Of a DNA stretch of 64,000 nucleotides, positions 18,960 through 28,449 are shown piece after piece (positions within the stretch are counted from its first letter, which is position 1; every line of letters starts with the position of its first letter). Source of the DNA: Mycetocola zhujimingii (GTDB lineage: Bacteria; Actinomycetota; Actinomycetes; Actinomycetales; Microbacteriaceae); the NCBI RefSeq assembly GCF_003065425.1, contig NZ_CP026949.1, forward strand, positions 1 through 64,000. Reading direction: 5' to 3'. A program made the translations under genes and the position numbers. The notes under the pieces were generated by a model. The model searched no databases. It was not told the DNA's origin and worked only from the letters and a program-made list of their open reading frames with translations.

Positions 18960-20666
18960 CTAACCGGTAGTGGTACCTGTGCAGTAGGTCAGCTGGATTG
19001 TCGACTGCTGAGCGACATCGCCGGGTGCCAGTGACTGGTTCGTGACCGGATTGCCGGGCTCCGCGGGACAGGTGGGGTCTGGCACCGGCTCAACGGTGAG
19101 ACCAACCGTCGGATCCTCCATGAGGTCGGTCGCAACACTGAGGCTCTGTCCCCGAACGTCCTGAATGGTTACGAGACCGCTTGAAACGATGAGGTTCACC
19201 GTCGAGCCAGGGGCAACTTGCGATCCAGAGGCGGGGTCGGTGCCGATGACCGTTCCCTCCGACAAGTCCGGCGAGTTTTCGCGGCTGATGGCGCCCGTGG
19301 TCAGGCCGGCAGCGACCAGGTCCGCCTGGGCCTGTTCGGTCGTCTTGTTGGCGACTTCGGGCACGCCGACCGTTGGCGCACCGGTCGAGACCACAACCCG
19401 GACGACGGTCTTCGGGGGAACCCGGCTGTCAGTCCCCGGGTCCGTTCGGATGACGGTTCCCGCTTCGACCTCGGAGTTCAACTCGTTGACGACGCTCGCG
19501 ACGAGGTCGAGTTCTTGCAGTGTGTCGACCGCGCTTTGCTCGCTGACGCCGACGAGATCCGGAACCGTGCGGGATGCCGCGGGCGGCGGTTCCACCTGAC
19601 TCAACGTCATCACCCAGATCATGACGGCGGCGAGGACAACGACGATGGACGCGATTCCAGCCCAGATCCACACCACGGGTGGGCGGCGCTGGGTGCGGGT
19701 CACTGAATCGTCACTCGTCAGTTGGCGGAGAGCCTGTTCTGTACTGGACGCCACGTTCGGCGCCTGGCCGAAGAGAGCCGTTGCCACGTCCTCGTTGTCT
19801 CGCTGGGTGGGGATCTTGCCCCGGCCGGCGAGCTCGACGGCATCACGGAATTCCGCGGCGGTCTGGTAACGCTCGAAACGATCCTTCTTGAGCGCCCGCA
19901 TGACGACGTAATCGAGAGCCGGTGAAACCTTGGGGTTCACGCTCGATGGCTTTACCGGGGTTTCGCTCACGTGCTGGTATGCGACGGCCACCGCGGTGTC
20001 CCCACGGAACGGGGCGCGGCCGGTGAGCATTTCGAAGAGAACGACGCCGGTTGAGTACAGGTCGGTGCGGGCGTCGACGGTTTCGCCCTTTGCCTGCTCC
20101 GGTGAGAAGTATGAGGCGGTGCCGAGGATGGCCGTTGTCTGCGCGACGGTAGAGGACGAGTCGCTGACGGCACGGGCGATCCCGAAGTCCATCACCTTGA
20201 CCTTGCCCTCTGGGGTGATCATGATGTTGCCAGGTTTGATGTCGCGGTGCACCACGCCCGCCCGGTGCGAGTACTCGAGAGCGGTGAGGATGCCTTCGGC
20301 GATCGCTACCGCTCGCGCGGAGTCGAGTGGGCCGTCGGCGATGACGGTTTTGAGTGTTTCGCCCTGGACGTACTCCATGACGATGAAGGGCTCGCGGGTG
20401 ATGCGGCCATCGTGCCTGACGGTCTCTTCACCGGCGTCAAACACCCGGACAATCGTCGGGTGGGCCATGCGTGACGCGGCCTGTGCTTCCTGCCGGAATC
20501 GGGTCCTGAACGCGGGATCAGTGGCGAGGTCAGCCTTGAGTATTTTGATCGCGACGGTGCGGCCGAGCTTGGTGTCGGTGCCACGGTAGACGTTGGCCAT
20601 TCCACCGCGTCCGATAAGGTCGCCGACGAGATAGCGCCCCGCGAGCAGGCGTTGTTCGTCAGCCAC
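18960..20666 (-). CDS. pknB: Ser/Thr protein kinase with PASTA domains, PknB type
   Basis: This membrane kinase couples peptidoglycan-fragment sensing to growth and division. The 568-residue protein has a cytoplasmic kinase domain (about 12-275; glycine loop GRGGMANVY 19-27, Lys41, HRDIKPGN, DFGIA), a juxtamembrane segment with likely autophosphorylation Thr residues, one membrane helix (about 332-356), and three extracellular PASTA repeats with a C-terminal tail containing two Cys residues. It is the last gene of the reverse-strand operon after pknA-like kinase (59-base gap). Confidence 0.95.
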   Translation of the reverse strand: MADEQRLLAGRYLVGDLIGRGGMANVYRGTDTKLGRTVAIKILKADLATDPAFRTRFRQEAQAASRMAHPTIVRVFDAGEETVRHDGRITREPFIVMEYVQGETLKTVIADGPLDSARAVAIAEGILTALEYSHRAGVVHRDIKPGNIMITPEGKVKVMDFGIARAVSDSSSTVAQTTAILGTASYFSPEQAKGETVDARTDLYSTGVVLFEMLTGRAPFRGDTAVAVAYQHVSETPVKPSSVNPKVSPALDYVVMRALKKDRFERYQTAAEFRDAVELAGRGKIPTQRDNEDVATALFGQAPNVASSTEQALRQLTSDDSVTRTQRRPPVVWIWAGIASIVVVLAAVMIWVMTLSQVEPPPAASRTVPDLVGVSEQSAVDTLQELDLVASVVNELNSEVEAGTVIRTDPGTDSRVPPKTVVRVVVSTGAPTVGVPEVANKTTEQAQADLVAAGLTTGAISRENSPDLSEGTVIGTDPASGSQVAPGSTVNLIVSSGLVTIQDVRGQSLSVATDLMEDPTVGLTVEPVPDPTCPAEPGNPVTNQSLAPGDVAQQSTIQLTYCTGTTTG

Positions 20667-20725
20667 TCATGAACTCCTTCAGCAATCGCAAGTCAGTCGG
20701 GTACATCCTAGTCGCTGGCAGATGT

Positions 20726-22456
20726 TCAACCGACCGGAGTGTTCTCGACCTCTGTCGGGGCCTGAATGGGCGCTGTTGCCGTCGGGGACTGGCCGGTTTC
20801 CTGCTGCCCGCAGTGTGCGCTGTAGCTCACGCTGAACGTACCGGGCGCGGTGCCGACGGTCACTCGCGCGGTGTTCGACGAAACCTCGCCACCGGCGGCC
20901 TGGGACGTACCACCCTCCACCGTAATGCGGTATCCGAGAAGCGATGAACCAGCCGGGCACCGGGTGAAGGCGGCCCAGTTGACCGTGACTTCTGCTCCTG
21001 CCGTGAGCGCTGTGCAGCTTGTATCGACGCAGGCAGGGCCGGACAGCGTCGGCGTTGCGGTCGGCGTGGGAATCTCCGCCATCGGGCTGTACACGGTGAC
21101 CTTGACGACGCGGCCCTTTTCGAGGTTGCCCTCCGGGTTGATCGCGTAGACGGTGCCGACGTCGTCCTGCGAGCTCGCGGCATTGCCGTCAACACGCTCG
21201 GATGCCAGTCCAAGCGACCTGAGCCTGGCTGCGGCTTCGTCGTAGGTCAAGCCGACGAAGTCCGCCTGGCTTACGGCGATGAGGCTTTGCGTGGGCTCCG
21301 GTGTTGGCTTTTCCTCGGTCGGTGCGGTGGTTTCGACCGGGGCGCTCGTGGTGGTCTCGACCGGCGGCGGGGTTTCGTCCTGGTTGACCAGTGCGATAAC
21401 CGTTCCGGTCAGAATGATGGCGAGAATCGCGATCAGGGCAATCAGGGGCCAGGTCCAGCGGCTGCGCTTCTTCTTTTCAGAGGTGGGCACCTCGGCCGTG
21501 GTCGTCGGGACGTCTGTGCCCGCTGCCGCCGTGGTTCCGAGGAGCGCGGTTTCGGCATCAGAGCCGAGAAGCATCGTTGCCGCCGTCGGTGTCGAATCGC
21601 CCGCGATCGCGGGAACCGCGACGGTCGCAGCGGATACATTGCCCTGGCGGAGCGACTGGGCTGCACGTGCGACGTGCGCCGCGGATGCCGGTCGGTCAGC
21701 CGGGTTCTTCGCGATCATCGACAGCACGAAGTTGCGGACCGGTTCCGAAACGGTCACCGGCAGGGGTGGTGGAGTCTCGTTGATCTGCGCCATCGCGATC
21801 GCGACCTGCGATTCACCGGTGAACGGGCGTTTTCCGGCGAGGCACTCGTATGCGACGATGCCGAGCGAGTAGATGTCGGTTGTCGGCGACGCCGCGTGGC
21901 CAGACGCCTGTTCCGGCGACAGGTACTGGACGGTGCCCATCACCTGTCCGGTCGCGGTCAGCGGTACCTGGTCGGCAATGCGGGCGATGCCGAAGTCGGT
22001 GATCTTGACCCGGCCATCAGGCGTAATAAGAAGGTTGCCCGGTTTGATGTCACGGTGGACGAGACCGGCCGCGTGTGCGGCCTGGAGTGCCGCCGCGGTT
22101 TGCGCGACGATGTCGAGGACCTTGTCGGTCGACAGAACGTGTTCCCGCTCGAGCATTGTGGAGAGCGCTTCGCCCGGAACGAGTTCCATGACGAGGAACG
22201 CGCTGCCGTCTTCCTCGCCGTAGTCAAAGACGTTAGCGATTCCCTCGTGGTTCACGAGTGCTGCGTGACGCGCCTCCGTGCGGAAACGCTCGAGGAAGTT
22301 CGGATCCCCGAGGTATTCGTCCTTGAGGATCTTGATGGCGACGCTTCGGCCGATAACCAGGTCCGTGGCGTTCCACACTTCACCCATGCCACCGATGGCA
22401 ATGCGGGATTCGAGCTCGTAGCGCCCCCCGAAGGTGACCCCAGCTGTGGGTCTCAT
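20726..22456 (-). CDS. pknA: Ser/Thr protein kinase, PknA-like
   Basis: The 576-residue protein has a kinase domain (about 13-275; loop AIGGMGEV, Lys42, HRDIKPGNLLI, DFGIARI). The first glycine of the usual GxGxxG loop is Ala. A membrane helix (about 350-375) follows, then a Thr/Pro/Glu linker and one recognisable PASTA-like repeat plus a beta-rich C-terminal region with four Cys residues. ATG 22456 overlaps the pbpA stop as ATGA; a longer upstream reading lies within pbpA and is rejected. Position between pbpA and pknB matches pknA of other actinobacteria, though an extracellular PASTA part is unlike mycobacterial PknA. Confidence 0.9.
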   Translation of the reverse strand: MRPTAGVTFGGRYELESRIAIGGMGEVWNATDLVIGRSVAIKILKDEYLGDPNFLERFRTEARHAALVNHEGIANVFDYGEEDGSAFLVMELVPGEALSTMLEREHVLSTDKVLDIVAQTAAALQAAHAAGLVHRDIKPGNLLITPDGRVKITDFGIARIADQVPLTATGQVMGTVQYLSPEQASGHAASPTTDIYSLGIVAYECLAGKRPFTGESQVAIAMAQINETPPPLPVTVSEPVRNFVLSMIAKNPADRPASAAHVARAAQSLRQGNVSAATVAVPAIAGDSTPTAATMLLGSDAETALLGTTAAAGTDVPTTTAEVPTSEKKKRSRWTWPLIALIAILAIILTGTVIALVNQDETPPPVETTTSAPVETTAPTEEKPTPEPTQSLIAVSQADFVGLTYDEAAARLRSLGLASERVDGNAASSQDDVGTVYAINPEGNLEKGRVVKVTVYSPMAEIPTPTATPTLSGPACVDTSCTALTAGAEVTVNWAAFTRCPAGSSLLGYRITVEGGTSQAAGGEVSSNTARVTVGTAPGTFSVSYSAHCGQQETGQSPTATAPIQAPTEVENTPVG

Positions 22457-23907
22457 TTGTTCAGCACCGCCTCTATGACTTTCTTGGCTATGGGAGCGGC
22501 CACGATGTTCCCGGAGCTGTGATGCCCCAGGTTGCCGTCGTTTTCGACCACGACCGCGACTGCTACTTCCGGGTTTTCCGCTGGCGCGAAGCCGGTGAAC
22601 CAGAGTGAATATGGTTCGCCTGTGCCGTTCTGCGCTGTTCCAGTCTTCCCAGCCACATCGACCCCCTCTATTCTTGCACCGTTGGATTGCCCATCTGAGA
22701 CAGCACTGATCATCATGTCGGTCAGCTGGACGCAACTCTCCTCATCGAGAGTCTCGCTCATGAGCTCAGGTTCGAAGCTTTGCAGAACTTCGAGGTTTCT
22801 CCCGGTAACCCGGTCGATCAGGTTCGGCGCCATGAGGTCGCCGTCGTTGCCGATGGCCGCGGATGTCATCGCCATCTGCAGCGGGGTTGCACGGACCTCG
22901 TACTGCCCAAAACCTGTCAGGCCAGTCTGGGCATCATCGAGGTCGGACGGGTACGAACTCTTACCAGAGGGGAACGGCAGGAGGATTTCAGAGTTGAAAC
23001 CAAACTTCTCCGCCTGCTCGCGAATCGCGTCGTCGCCGAGTTCAATGGCGAGTTCGGCCATCGGGACATTGCAACTCTGACGGAGGGCTTCCTTGAGGGT
23101 CACAGTCTCGCCAGGTCCACACGCGGCACGTGTCCAGTTGAAGACCTCTGACGTGCTGCCGGGCAGCTGGAAGCTCACCGGGTTGGGGAATTCGCTCTCG
23201 GGGGTGTACTTCCCGCTCTCGAGCGCGGCCGCCGCGACAATCACCTTGAACGAGGAGCCGGGAGGATTCATGTCTCCGCTCGTTGCACGGTTGGTGAGTG
23301 GCTTGAGCGGGTCATCCTCCAGCGCAGCGTATGCGTCGACAACGGCCTTCGAGTCGTGGCTGGCAAGGACGTTCGGGTCGTACGTGGGGGAGGAGACCAT
23401 GGCGAGGATCCGCCCGGTTGCCGGTTCGATCGCGACAACGCCGCCCTGCCGGTCGCCGAGGGCGTCGAACGCGGCCTGCTGGACGACGGGATCGATGGTC
23501 ACTTCAACGGCGGCACCCTTGGGGGCCTGACCGGCCACGATCCGATTGATGGTGTCGAGGAACTGGGTATTCGACGTTCCCGAGAGGTAGTCATTCATGT
23601 ACTGCTCGATGCCGGCTGACCCCTGGGTTGGGTTGTAGTAGCCGGTCACCGGCGCGTAAAGCTCGCCCTGCGGGTACTCACGCTGGAAGGCGTACTGATC
23701 GCCGGTCGGCACCGACTGTGCGATGACGGTTCCCCCGGCGAGGATCGGCCCGCGTTCGGTGTCGTAGCTGTCGTACAGGGCGCGCGTGTTCCTCGGGTCA
23801 AGGCGGAGGGCATCCGCCTGCACCACCTGGATGAAGGTGGTTGAGACAAAGAGTGCGGCGAACATCGCGAGCACCACGAAGCTCACTCGTTTGAGTTCTC
23901 GATTCAT
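22453..23907 (-). CDS. pbpA: Peptidoglycan transpeptidase, penicillin-binding protein PbpA
   Basis: This class B penicillin-binding protein crosslinks peptidoglycan together with its SEDS partner upstream. The 484-residue protein has an N-terminal membrane anchor (about 8-28), a dimerisation domain, and a transpeptidase domain with SSFK near 217 (acyl-enzyme serine), SCN near 278 and KTGT near 420. It overlaps the RodA/FtsW-like gene and the following kinase gene by 4 bases each, so the three are translationally coupled. Confidence 0.95.
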   Translation of the reverse strand: MNRELKRVSFVVLAMFAALFVSTTFIQVVQADALRLDPRNTRALYDSYDTERGPILAGGTVIAQSVPTGDQYAFQREYPQGELYAPVTGYYNPTQGSAGIEQYMNDYLSGTSNTQFLDTINRIVAGQAPKGAAVEVTIDPVVQQAAFDALGDRQGGVVAIEPATGRILAMVSSPTYDPNVLASHDSKAVVDAYAALEDDPLKPLTNRATSGDMNPPGSSFKVIVAAAALESGKYTPESEFPNPVSFQLPGSTSEVFNWTRAACGPGETVTLKEALRQSCNVPMAELAIELGDDAIREQAEKFGFNSEILLPFPSGKSSYPSDLDDAQTGLTGFGQYEVRATPLQMAMTSAAIGNDGDLMAPNLIDRVTGRNLEVLQSFEPELMSETLDEESCVQLTDMMISAVSDGQSNGARIEGVDVAGKTGTAQNGTGEPYSLWFTGFAPAENPEVAVAVVVENDGNLGHHSSGNIVAAPIAKKVIEAVLNK

Positions 23908-25325
23908 GTTGACACCTCCGATGCCGGTCCGGTCCGAACGCTGTCGCTCACCCTGAGCAGCAGGGCGACGATGATCCAGTTCGCGACGAGAGACGATCCG
24001 CCCGCCGCGAGGAAGGGTGTGGTGAGGCCGGTGAGCGGGATGACGCGGGTGACGCCGCCGACCATGATGAACACCTGAAGGGCCACGGTGAAGGCGAGGC
24101 CGATGGCGAGCAGCTTGCCGAAGTCGTCCTGGCCTGCGAACCCGATCCGGATGCCGCGAGACACGAACAGGAGATACAGGCCCAGGATCGCGAACAGTCC
24201 GGCGAGGCCGAGTTCCTCACCGAGGCTCGCGATGATGTAGTCGCTCTGCGACAGCGGCGTGAGTTGTGGCCGGCCCTGGCCGAGTCCCGTACCGATGAGA
24301 CCGCCTTGAGCGAGACCGAAGATGCCCTGCACCAGCTGGTAGCTGCCCCCGTTGGCGTCGTAGACCTGCGGGCTGAAGGCATCCAGCCAGTTCTGGAATC
24401 GGCCCTGAACGTAGGTCAGCGTCCGCGACGCGAAGAACGCTCCTCCGCCAAACAGGCCGATGCCGATGAGAATCCAGCTCAGGCGGCCCGTGGAGATGTA
24501 GAGCATCACGGTGAACAGACCGAAGTACAGGAGCGCGGTTCCCATGTCGTGCTGGAACACGATGATGAGCATCGACAGAGCCCACACGACAAGAATCGGC
24601 CCGAGGTCGCGGAGGCGGGGGAAGCGGATGCCCAGGATCTTCTTGCCGACCATGGAGAGACTGTCGCGGGTGCGCACCAGATAGCCGGCGAAGAATATGG
24701 CGAGGGCGATCTTCGCGATTTCGCCGGGCTGGAAGCTGCCGAAGCCGCCGAGACTGATCCACACCCGCGCACCGCTGACCTCGCGGCCCAGACCGGGAAC
24801 CAGGGGCAGGAGCAGAAGAACGAAGGCGAGTGCCCCGAACAGGTAGGTGTAACGGAACAGCACGCGGTAATTGCGGATGACCAGGGTCACGACAATGGCG
24901 GCGATGATCGCGACGGCCGACCAGGTGATCTGCCTCGTCGACGCGGCCTCCCAGCCCGCGAGATTCTTCGCGAGGTCGATCCGGTAGATCATCGCGATAC
25001 CGAGGCCGTTGAGCACGGTGACAATCGGCAGGAGTAGCGGGTCGGCCTTGGGTGCCACGTAGCGGAGGCAGATGTGCAGGCCGATGACGAGCACCGAGAG
25101 TCCCGCACCGAGGTAGAGAAGCTCGAGGTCGATGACACCGATTGCGCCGAGCTGCACGAGCAGGATGGCGACGGAGTTGATGACGCACGCGAAGAGCAGA
25201 AGAGCGAGCTCGCGGTTACGGAGTTTCTGGGGCAGGTGGAGCTTGCGCATGGTGCGCAGCACACTGGTGTCCGGGCGCAGCGCCGAATCGGCGCCAGGCT
25301 TCGTCAGATTCGAGGTGTTGGCCAT
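23904..25325 (-). CDS. rodA: SEDS peptidoglycan glycosyltransferase, RodA/FtsW family
   Basis: SEDS proteins polymerise lipid II in the membrane. The 473-residue protein has about twelve hydrophobic helices, the conserved WAVIAAI/QPGEIAKIAL region, the GLFGIALGGLIGTGLGQGRPQLTPLSQSDYI-type stretch with the catalytic-loop features, and the C-terminal GLTTPFLAAGGSS motif. The adjacent class B transpeptidase is the expected partner. It overlaps the phosphatase stop by one base. RodA versus FtsW is assigned from operon context (fhaA-fhaB-pstP-rodA-pbpA-pknA-pknB). Confidence 0.94.
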   Translation of the reverse strand: MANTSNLTKPGADSALRPDTSVLRTMRKLHLPQKLRNRELALLLFACVINSVAILLVQLGAIGVIDLELLYLGAGLSVLVIGLHICLRYVAPKADPLLLPIVTVLNGLGIAMIYRIDLAKNLAGWEAASTRQITWSAVAIIAAIVVTLVIRNYRVLFRYTYLFGALAFVLLLLPLVPGLGREVSGARVWISLGGFGSFQPGEIAKIALAIFFAGYLVRTRDSLSMVGKKILGIRFPRLRDLGPILVVWALSMLIIVFQHDMGTALLYFGLFTVMLYISTGRLSWILIGIGLFGGGAFFASRTLTYVQGRFQNWLDAFSPQVYDANGGSYQLVQGIFGLAQGGLIGTGLGQGRPQLTPLSQSDYIIASLGEELGLAGLFAILGLYLLFVSRGIRIGFAGQDDFGKLLAIGLAFTVALQVFIMVGGVTRVIPLTGLTTPFLAAGGSSLVANWIIVALLLRVSDSVRTGPASEVST

Positions 25326-26584
25326 CAGCCACCGTCCTCATCTTTGGAGGTCGTCGTCCGCAGTCGCGACACGATCTCTTCCGCTTCCTCCAGTGACGCG
25401 GCGCTGAGGGTCTGCTCCACTTGCTGCCGGTCATACGTCGAGAGAAGGGACAGCGGGATGCCGGTGTCCTTGTGCTCGTGCGAAAGGCTGAACGGGCCGA
25501 TGTCCTGCTGGATCCCCTGGTAGATGACCACCGTGTTGTCGTCGGCTCCAACGAAGTAGCGCGACTGGGTCCACGCGTAGCCGAGGAGGGCGGCGAGCAC
25601 GATGGCGAGTCCGAGAGCGATGGTCCCGACGAGCCAGGTGAGGCGACGTCGCCGTGCCCGGCGGGCATCCTCCTCGATGAGCTCGTCGAGGTAATCCTCG
25701 GATGCTGGTTCGAAGTGGCTCGATGCGAGCGGGTTGGCGCGTGCCGCGTGAAGCCGAAGCGAGGGAAGCAGGCCGGTTCGTTTCGGCGCTTCGTTCTGGA
25801 AGGCGAGGGGGCGGGAGGCAGACCCGACGATGACCGGGGTCTGGGCGTTCGCGGATCGTTCGACACCGACGTCGTAGATGACCACCGTGACGTTGTCGGG
25901 TGCCCCGCCGTCGAGAGCCTTGCGGACCAGCTGTTCGCCGACCTGTCGCGCGGGCAGCTCCTGGGCGAGGGTGGCTTCGATTGCGTCCTTGTCCACGACG
26001 CCGGAGAGACCATCGGAACACAGCATCCAGCGGTCGCCGGGGTGGGTGCCCATGATCATCGTGTCGATCTCGGGGTTGGAGTCGACGTCGCCGAGCACCC
26101 GCATGAGCACGGAGCGGCGCGGATGCACCATGGCTTCTTCCTCGGTGATGCGCCCGGAGTCAACGAGGCGCTGCACGAAGGTGTGGTCTGTGGTGATCTG
26201 GCTCAGTTCGCCATCGCGGAGGAGGTAGATGCGGGAGTCGCCGATGTGGGCAATCGCGATTTCGTCACCGACAGCGACGATGGCATCCACCGTTGTGCCC
26301 ATTCCGGCGAGTTCCGGATGCTCGAACACGGCGTCGGCAAGCTCGTTGTTCGCCGAAATGATCGCCGATTGCAGTGCCGCTTCGGCGTCCTGCGCGCTGG
26401 TGTAATCGGCATCCGCTTCGATGATGCGTTGAAGGGCGATCGCGGATGCGACGTCACCGCCCGCGTGGCCGCCCATTCCGTCGGCGACGACAAACAGGTG
26501 CTTACCGGCGTAGCCGGAGTCCTGGTTGTTCGACCTGATCTTCCCGACGTGGGAGATGGCCGCGGAGTCGCCCGCTTTCGTCAT
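25325..26584 (-). CDS. PP2C-family Ser/Thr phosphatase (PstP type)
   Basis: It reverses phosphorylation by the two kinases of the operon. The 419-residue protein has a cytoplasmic PP2C domain (about 8-235) with the metal-binding motifs RSNNQDS, VVADGMGGHAGGD, GDSRIYL and CSDGLSG, a juxtamembrane region, one membrane helix (about 305-330), and an extracellular C-terminal domain. It starts three bases after the stop of fhaB and overlaps rodA by one base. Confidence 0.95.
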   Translation of the reverse strand: MTKAGDSAAISHVGKIRSNNQDSGYAGKHLFVVADGMGGHAGGDVASAIALQRIIEADADYTSAQDAEAALQSAIISANNELADAVFEHPELAGMGTTVDAIVAVGDEIAIAHIGDSRIYLLRDGELSQITTDHTFVQRLVDSGRITEEEAMVHPRRSVLMRVLGDVDSNPEIDTMIMGTHPGDRWMLCSDGLSGVVDKDAIEATLAQELPARQVGEQLVRKALDGGAPDNVTVVIYDVGVERSANAQTPVIVGSASRPLAFQNEAPKRTGLLPSLRLHAARANPLASSHFEPASEDYLDELIEEDARRARRRRLTWLVGTIALGLAIVLAALLGYAWTQSRYFVGADDNTVVIYQGIQQDIGPFSLSHEHKDTGIPLSLLSTYDRQQVEQTLSAASLEEAEEIVSRLRTTTSKDEDGG

Positions 26585-26587
26585 CGT

Positions 26588-27136
26588 CTACCGCCGCAGT
26601 TCGAAACTGGTCGCGCCGACCTTGATCGGGGTGCCGAGAGTGATCTGCGTCGGTGCACTGATGCGCTTGCCGCCGAGGAATGTGCCGTTGGTTGAATCCA
26701 GGTCCTGGATCATCCAGTCTTCATTCCAGAGCAGGAGTTTGGCGTGGTGGGTTGAGGTGTAGTCATCGCGGATCACGAGCCCGGAGTCCGGCGCACGACC
26801 GATGGTGAGCGGATCGCGGCCAAGGGAGACTTCGAGTCCCTCCTTGGGGCCGGCGGTGATCACGAGTCGGCTGACGTTGTGGATCGTCGCCTTCTCGTTC
26901 TTGCGAGGCTGGGGAGGCAGCGAGGGTGGTGCCGTCGCAGCCCGTGGCGGAACGACCGGAGCGCGAGGCGCGGAGTTCTGTACCGGAGCGGGGGATGCGC
27001 CTGCTGCTGCCGCGGGGGTCTTGCGCGGCGTCTGGCCGAAGAGATCGGAGCGCAGCGCGTAGACGATGGCAAAGACGAAGAGCCACAGCAGCACAAGGAA
27101 GCCGATCCGAAGGACCAGCAGAGTGAGTTCACTCAC
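26588..27136 (-). CDS. fhaB: FHA-domain protein FhaB (FipA-like)
   Basis: FHA domains bind phosphothreonine, here presumably on the operon kinases or division proteins. The 182-residue protein has an N-terminal membrane helix (about 3-25), a Pro/Ala-rich linker and a C-terminal FHA domain (about 95-175; GRAPDSGL, DYTSTHHAKL, DLDSTNGTFLGG). GTG 27136 is chosen because it overlaps the fhaA stop as GTGA; the frame open further upstream lies within fhaA. Confidence 0.93.
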   Translation of the reverse strand: MSELTLLVLRIGFLVLLWLFVFAIVYALRSDLFGQTPRKTPAAAAGASPAPVQNSAPRAPVVPPRAATAPPSLPPQPRKNEKATIHNVSRLVITAGPKEGLEVSLGRDPLTIGRAPDSGLVIRDDYTSTHHAKLLLWNEDWMIQDLDSTNGTFLGGKRISAPTQITLGTPIKVGATSFELRR

Positions 27137-27879
27137 CGCGCAGGCCCCCAAAATCCGTCGCCGGCGTCGTAAGCCCGCGTTGAATCTTCGGGTTCCATCG
27201 CTGAATTTCGGGTCGTTGCCTGTGCCAACACTCGGAACACAATACGCGTTCGACCGATCTGTACGACCGAGTCGGGCTCGAGCACGGCCTGGCTGAAGGC
27301 CTGGCCGTTGAGGGTCGAGCCGTTCGTCGAGCCAAGGTCACGGGCCTGTGCGCGCTCGCCGTCCCAGAGGATTTCGACGTGCTTGCGGCTCGTCCCCGCG
27401 TCATCGATCGTGATGTCGGCATCGCTTCCGCGCCCAATGATTGTGCGGCTTTTCTCGATCGGGTAACGCTTGCCACCGATATCGAGGACCGGTGTCCACG
27501 ACACCTGGCCTTTGACGTTGACCGAGTCGACCTGGAGCATCCCGTCGCTGAGTGATGAATCAGCCGTCAAACGGATGCTGACGCCACCGGCAAATTGATA
27601 GCCCTGGTTTTTCGCGTGCTTCTGGACGAGGCTCGTGAGTTCGTCGATGAGAGCGGGCCCGATTCCGGTCATCCGCTCGTAGTCGGACGGTGACATGCTC
27701 ACGACGAACTGGTTGGGCGCGAGGATGCGCTCACGGCTTACGACGGCCGCCTTGGTGTCGAGTTCGCGCTTGAGAGCGGACGTGATCTCGACCGGCTGAA
27801 GCCCCGAACGGAAGGTCTTGGCGAACGCACCGTTTACGGCACGTTCGAGACCTTTCTCGAAGTTGTCCAGAATGCCCAC
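27133..27879 (-). CDS. fhaA: FHA-domain protein FhaA
   Basis: The 248-residue protein has an N-terminal DUF3662 domain (about 1-115, starting MGILDNFEKGLERAVNG) and a C-terminal FHA domain (about 150-225; GRGSDADITIDD, TSRKHVE, DLGSTNGS). In mycobacteria FhaA binds the phosphorylated MviN/MurJ pathway proteins. Start is GTG 27879 with GGGAGA as ribosome site. It is the first gene of the reverse-strand seven-gene operon; the linker between domains is much shorter than in mycobacterial FhaA. Confidence 0.93.
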   Translation of the reverse strand: MGILDNFEKGLERAVNGAFAKTFRSGLQPVEITSALKRELDTKAAVVSRERILAPNQFVVSMSPSDYERMTGIGPALIDELTSLVQKHAKNQGYQFAGGVSIRLTADSSLSDGMLQVDSVNVKGQVSWTPVLDIGGKRYPIEKSRTIIGRGSDADITIDDAGTSRKHVEILWDGERAQARDLGSTNGSTLNGQAFSQAVLEPDSVVQIGRTRIVFRVLAQATTRNSAMEPEDSTRAYDAGDGFWGPAR

Positions 27880-28084
27880 AGGTCTCCCGATCGCGTCAAA
27901 TAGCTATGCACATGTTAGTGGTCGGGGCTGAGAGTGGCACCGGAACGGGTGTCACGGCGGCATCCGCTGGCACATGCGCGTCGATTACAGTACCGTTTGC
28001 TCGCCGTGCGCGAGGCCTCGAATGGAGTTCGTGCGCGTGCCATGCTAATCTCGCTGAGTTGACATGCGTGCATGTCGCAACACT

Positions 28085-28168
28085 GCGCGAGTGGCGGAAT
28101 TGGCAGACGCGCTGGCTTCAGGTGCCAGTGCTCGAAAGGGCGTGGGGGTTCAAGTCCCCCCTCGCGCA
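28085..28168 (+). tRNA. tRNA-Leu (CAG anticodon)
   Basis: A complete 84-base class II tRNA: acceptor arms GCGCGAG and CTCGCGC, anticodon stem CTGGC/GCCAG with CAG at 28119-28121, a long variable arm (TGCTCGAAAGGGCGT), T-arm with GGTTCAAGTCC, discriminator A at 28168. CCA is not encoded. Confidence 0.95.
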
Positions 28169-28185
28169 CAGTGAGTTTGATCGGC

Positions 28186-28217
28186 AAAAGGCCACCGGAT
28201 CCCGGTGGCCTTTTTCG
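28186..28217 (+). terminator. Terminator of tRNA-Leu
   Basis: AAAAGGCCACCGG pairs with CCGGTGGCCTTTT around a three-base loop, followed by T-rich sequence. Confidence 0.85.
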
Positions 28218-28243
28218 TTTCTGCCGGGGGTTTCCGGGAGTGT

Positions 28244-28334
28244 CGTTGCTCGGACAGAAATGGCTGGAGTGACCGCTGCTCGGTCGGAAACGGCTGGGAT
28301 TTCTCGAGAAGTGCGACCCTTTGTGTCGTCGCAG
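28244..28334 (+). repeat. 91-base intergenic repeat, copy A
   Basis: This 91-base unit matches 29497-29587 without gaps, 75 of 91 bases identical by hand count. It has an internal 30-base period (GCTCGG...GAAA...GG, twice) and ends in a TTCTCGAGAA palindrome followed by GACCCTTT. The two copies flank one membrane-protein gene in the same orientation. Confidence 0.8.
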
Positions 28335-28449
28335 GGCACGGCTCGCCCGCCCGCCCGCTCCCACACTGTGGCGTTTCGCTAGTCTTCAGTCCAAGAGCGA
28401 CGGCGCTGGTGCTACCGCGGCGCGAGCTCCTCATCAAGGGAGTGGGCCA

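Noticed and set aside
21287-22522. 411-codon open frame antisense to the PknA-like kinase
   Set aside because: Overlaps a gene with clear kinase motifs; the translation is Arg/Gly-rich and has no recognisable fold.
25421-26695. 424-codon open frame antisense to the PP2C phosphatase
   Set aside because: Complement of a conserved gene, no motif or ribosome site.
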